DNA of 5,148 nucleotides from assembly GCA_004357505.1 (NCBI GenBank), contig SMWC01000058.1, positions 1 to 5,148 of the forward strand, given 5' to 3'. The position numbers and the translations under genes are program-made. This DNA is from Gammaproteobacteria bacterium. Lineage in GTDB: Bacteria > Pseudomonadota > Gammaproteobacteria > Steroidobacterales > Rariloculaceae. Below, piece after piece: positions 1 to 5,148 of the stretch. A model generated the notes under the pieces. The model was given only the letters and a program-made list of their open reading frames with translations, was not told the DNA's origin and made no database searches. How positions within the stretch are numbered: the first letter of the stretch is position 1; each line of letters opens with the position of its first letter.

Positions 1-247
1 CCCGTGTTACCGCTGCCTCTACGATGACGAAGACGAGTGGTTGGGAAACTGCCAGGGTAATGGCGTGCTGGCGCCGGTGCCGGGAGTGGTGGGTACGATC
101 ATGGCCGTAGAGGCTCTAAAGATACTGCTCGGCTTAAAATCCGTGCCGTGTAATCGGCTTTTACTTTGGGATGCGAAAAGTGGCGATTGGCAGGAACTCA
201 AGCTCAAGGTGGTGCCGGACTGTCCTGTGTGCCAGGCAGCCGCATAG
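1..247 (+). CDS. moeB: MoeB/ThiF/HesA-family adenylyltransferase, C-terminal part (5' end off window)
   Basis: Only the last 81 residues are visible; the reading frame enters at base 2 and ends at TAG 245-247. Members of this E1-like family adenylate the C-terminal glycine of a small sulfur-carrier protein (MoaD for MoeB, ThiS for ThiF), serving molybdopterin or thiamine synthesis in the cytoplasm. Visible support: a CYRC pair near the fragment start (residues 2 and 5) and CPVC near the end (74 and 77), which together form the structural zinc site of the family. The stretch GVLAPVPGVVG followed by the helix AVEALKILLG is the usual C-terminal core. A further Cys at residue 17 lies 12 residues after the second zinc Cys, matching from memory the spacing of the ThiF cysteine that bonds ThiS; MoeB proteins also carry a Cys there. 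MoeB versus ThiF cannot be settled from this fragment, so the symbol is a best guess. The adenylation domain with its ATP-binding loop lies outside the window. The gene runs convergently into metH with a 2-base gap. Confidence 0.85.
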   Translation, partial: PCYRCLYDDEDEWLGNCQGNGVLAPVPGVVGTIMAVEALKILLGLKSVPCNRLLLWDAKSGDWQELKLKVVPDCPVCQAAA

Positions 248-249
248 CG

Positions 250-252
<3 letters not shown>
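245..252. other. Convergent gene junction with palindrome TAGCGCTA
   Basis: The plus-strand TAG stop of the adenylyltransferase and the minus-strand TAG stop of metH lie either side of the two bases CG, making a perfect 8-base palindrome. There is no room between the genes for a dedicated terminator, and no strong GC-rich hairpin followed by a T run is evident nearby on either strand. Each transcript must therefore run into the end of the opposing gene or end by another mechanism. The palindrome itself may simply follow from two identical stop codons. Confidence 0.7.
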
Positions 253-3929
<3,677 letters not shown>

Positions 3930-3933
<4 letters not shown>

Positions 3934-4805
3934 GAGGCAAGCTCCTGCTCATCCGCCCTTGGCCTTAAACCCAACGTGTGGCAGATCGCGTACGTAAGCT
4001 CGGCGCGATTCAGCGTATAGAAGTGGAATTCATCAACCCCTTGGCGGCGCAGCTCGTCCACTTGTTCGATTGCGACACTGGCAGCAATCATCCGGCGTGT
4101 CTCTGGGTCATCATCCAGGCCACCGAATCGCTGATGTAGCGTTTGCGGAACGTTTGTTCCGCAGCTGGCAGCGAACTTCAGCATCCTGGGGAAATTCGTG
4201 ATCGGCAGAATGCCGGGCACGATCACCACGTCGATTCCGGCCGCTGCGCAGCGATCCCGGAAATGCAAATAGGCGCTGGTATCGAAAAAAAATTGAGTGA
4301 TGGCTCTGGTGGCGCCAACATCGATCTTTCGCTTGAGATTGTCGAGATCCGATTCTGCGCTGTCGGCCTCAGGATGGACTTCCGGATAGGCCGCGACGGA
4401 GAGTTCGAAGGCACCGATACTGCCCAGACCATCGACCAGATCGGTTGCGTAGGCGAAGCCGTTCGTGAGCGGCACATATTTAGTAACGCCCTTAGGCGTA
4501 TCCCCGCGCAAGGCCACGATGTGTCTTATGCCTTCGTCCCAATAACCGCTGGCGGTGGCAAGCACTTCCTCTCGAGTTGCGCCGATACAAGTTAAATGGG
4601 GTGCGCAGGTCAGATCCGTCTCCGTCTGAATTCGGCGCACTATTCGATGGGTGCGATCACGAGTAGAGCCGTCGGCGCCGTAGGTTACGGATACAAAACG
4701 GGGTTGCAACGGCGCCAGGCGCTGTATCGATCGCCACAGAGTCGCTTCCATTTTCTCCGTCGCCGGGGGGAAAAACTCAAACGAAACTTGAATGTCAGTG
4801 GCCAT
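3930..4805 (-). CDS. metF: 5,10-methylenetetrahydrofolate reductase
   Basis: Cytoplasmic flavoenzyme that reduces 5,10-methylenetetrahydrofolate to 5-methyltetrahydrofolate, the methyl donor used by MetH next door. The chosen start gives 291 residues, the usual length for the bacterial single-domain TIM-barrel form, and begins MATDIQVSFEFFPP like other MetF proteins. Visible family residues: E10 in FEFFPP (general acid), the RGD motif at 100-102 whose Asp contacts the flavin and folate, HPEA at 144-147, Q171 in TQFFFD (folate contact), PGILP at 197-201 and FYTLNR at 262-267. The frame stays open upstream to another ATG at 4872-4874, which would add 23 residues unlike the family and overlap the methyltransferase gene by 56 bases, so the inner ATG at 4803-4805 is preferred. 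A GAGGA lies 10 bases upstream of it. The TGA stop overlaps the metH ATG by 4 bases, which suggests translational coupling and balanced output of the two enzymes. Confidence 0.97.
3942..3946 (-). promoter_or_regulatory. Ribosome binding site of metH, inside the end of metF
   Basis: Read on the minus strand this is AGGAG, 8 bases before the metH ATG. It lies within the last codons of metF. Together with the ATGA stop/start overlap it supports the chosen metH start and reinitiation by ribosomes finishing metF. Confidence 0.75.
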
Positions 4806-4815
4806 CGCCTGGTCG

Positions 4816-4820
4816 TCCTC
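4816..4820 (-). promoter_or_regulatory. Ribosome binding site of metF, overlapping the upstream stop codon
   Basis: Read on the minus strand this is GAGGA, 10 bases before the ATG at 4803-4805. The TGA stop of the methyltransferase gene is part of the same string (TGAGGA), so ribosomes terminating there sit on the metF binding site. This decides the metF start in favour of the inner ATG. The spacing is slightly long, so strength is uncertain. Confidence 0.65.
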
Positions 4821-5148
4821 AGGCTGGTGAGGATCGAGTAGCGAGGGCGACCAGGGCCGCCCCGCGGCTGCCATGATTGACTTCGACGGGAGTCAATCCC
4901 GCCTGCCGTACCCATGCGCCGAGCTTTTCCTCATTGACCGGCGAGCCCGGTGTTTCGATCACAAGCAGATGGCCGTCATTCTTGAGGACAAGCGCTGCCT
5001 GCTTGACCGCATCTTCCGGGCGATCGGCCGTGCCCAGGACTCGATCCATCGTCACGATGTCGAAGCTTCTCGGAGGAAAGCTCAAGCTATACATGTCGCC
5101 GTCCTGAACTGTACAGTTGGTCAGTCCTTCGAACGAGACGCGCGCGCG
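4819..5148 (-). CDS. Class I SAM-dependent methyltransferase, C-terminal part (5' end off window)
   Basis: The last 109 residues are visible; the frame is open to the right edge and no start can be assigned. The in-frame ATG at 5092-5094 is internal, because homology-like sequence continues upstream of it. The fragment shows the second half of a Rossmann methyltransferase fold: QDGDMYSLSFPPRSFDIV (residues 15-32), the acidic turn and strand of motif II; then the VL and following helix; then VLKNDGHLLVIE (54-65), motif III with its strand; then a final segment ending RSSPA. The SAM-binding glycine motif I lies off the window, so the substrate cannot be deduced. The GDMY...FD pattern resembles methyltransferase domains fused behind ArsR-type DNA-binding domains that often sit beside metF, metH or ahcY in proteobacteria; that fusion is inference here. 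It is the first visible gene of the cluster, ending 13 bases before metF, and is probably co-transcribed with metF and metH. Confidence 0.85.
   Translation of the reverse strand, partial: RARVSFEGLTNCTVQDGDMYSLSFPPRSFDIVTMDRVLGTADRPEDAVKQAALVLKNDGHLLVIETPGSPVNEEKLGAWVRQAGLTPVEVNHGSRGAALVALATRSSPA

Noticed and set aside
4270..4300. A8/T8 run as a possible intrinsic terminator
   Set aside because: It is in the middle of metF and no stable GC-rich stem precedes the T run on the minus strand.
4143..4595. 150-codon plus-strand open frame opposite metF
   Set aside because: It is fully antisense to conserved metF codons; its product shows no recognisable domain and no ribosome binding site was convincing.
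4806..4818. SAM or cobalamin riboswitch controlling metF or metH
   Set aside because: The gaps are 13 bases or an overlap, too short for any riboswitch. One could exist only upstream of the cluster, outside the window.
5138..5148. Alternating CG run at the right edge as a repeat or Z-DNA element
   Set aside because: It is too short, is cut by the window edge and is explained by codons for Arg-Ala-Arg in the methyltransferase frame.

Overview
The window is an ordinary, gene-dense stretch of what looks like a proteobacterial chromosome, most likely from a gammaproteobacterium. It is moderately GC-rich by eye. The main evidence for the lineage is a full-length cobalamin-dependent methionine synthase. 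It matches the Escherichia coli MetH as I remember it along its whole length, with functional residues offset by only one or two positions. No species can be named from the sequence alone.

Layout from left to right. Bases 1-247 (+ strand) hold the C-terminal end of a MoeB/ThiF/HesA-type ubiquitin-like-protein adenylyltransferase, cut by the left window edge. After a gap of only 2 bases comes the end of metH (250-3933, - strand), a complete 1227-residue protein. Upstream of it in transcription order, overlapping by 4 bases, lies metF (3930-4805, - strand), 5,10-methylenetetrahydrofolate reductase. Thirteen bases further upstream ends a class I SAM-dependent methyltransferase (4819-5148, - strand), cut by the right window edge. 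About 99% of the window is coding. There are no intergenic stretches longer than 13 bases, no RNA genes, no mobile elements and no CRISPR array.

The three minus-strand genes form a compact, apparently translationally coupled cluster: methyltransferase, then metF, then metH. MetF makes 5-methyltetrahydrofolate. MetH passes that methyl group through cobalamin to homocysteine, giving methionine, the precursor of SAM. The methyltransferase consumes SAM, so the cluster covers methyl supply and one methyl-consuming step. By family resemblance the methyltransferase may be the C-terminal half of an ArsR-type regulator/methyltransferase fusion, but the part that would show this lies outside the window. 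The promoter of the cluster is also outside.

I found no convincing new system. The points worth a second look are modest: the methyltransferase leading the methionine cluster, the nearly touching convergent gene ends with a palindrome formed by the two stop codons, the stop codon fused to the metF ribosome binding site, and an eight-base homopolymer in metF.
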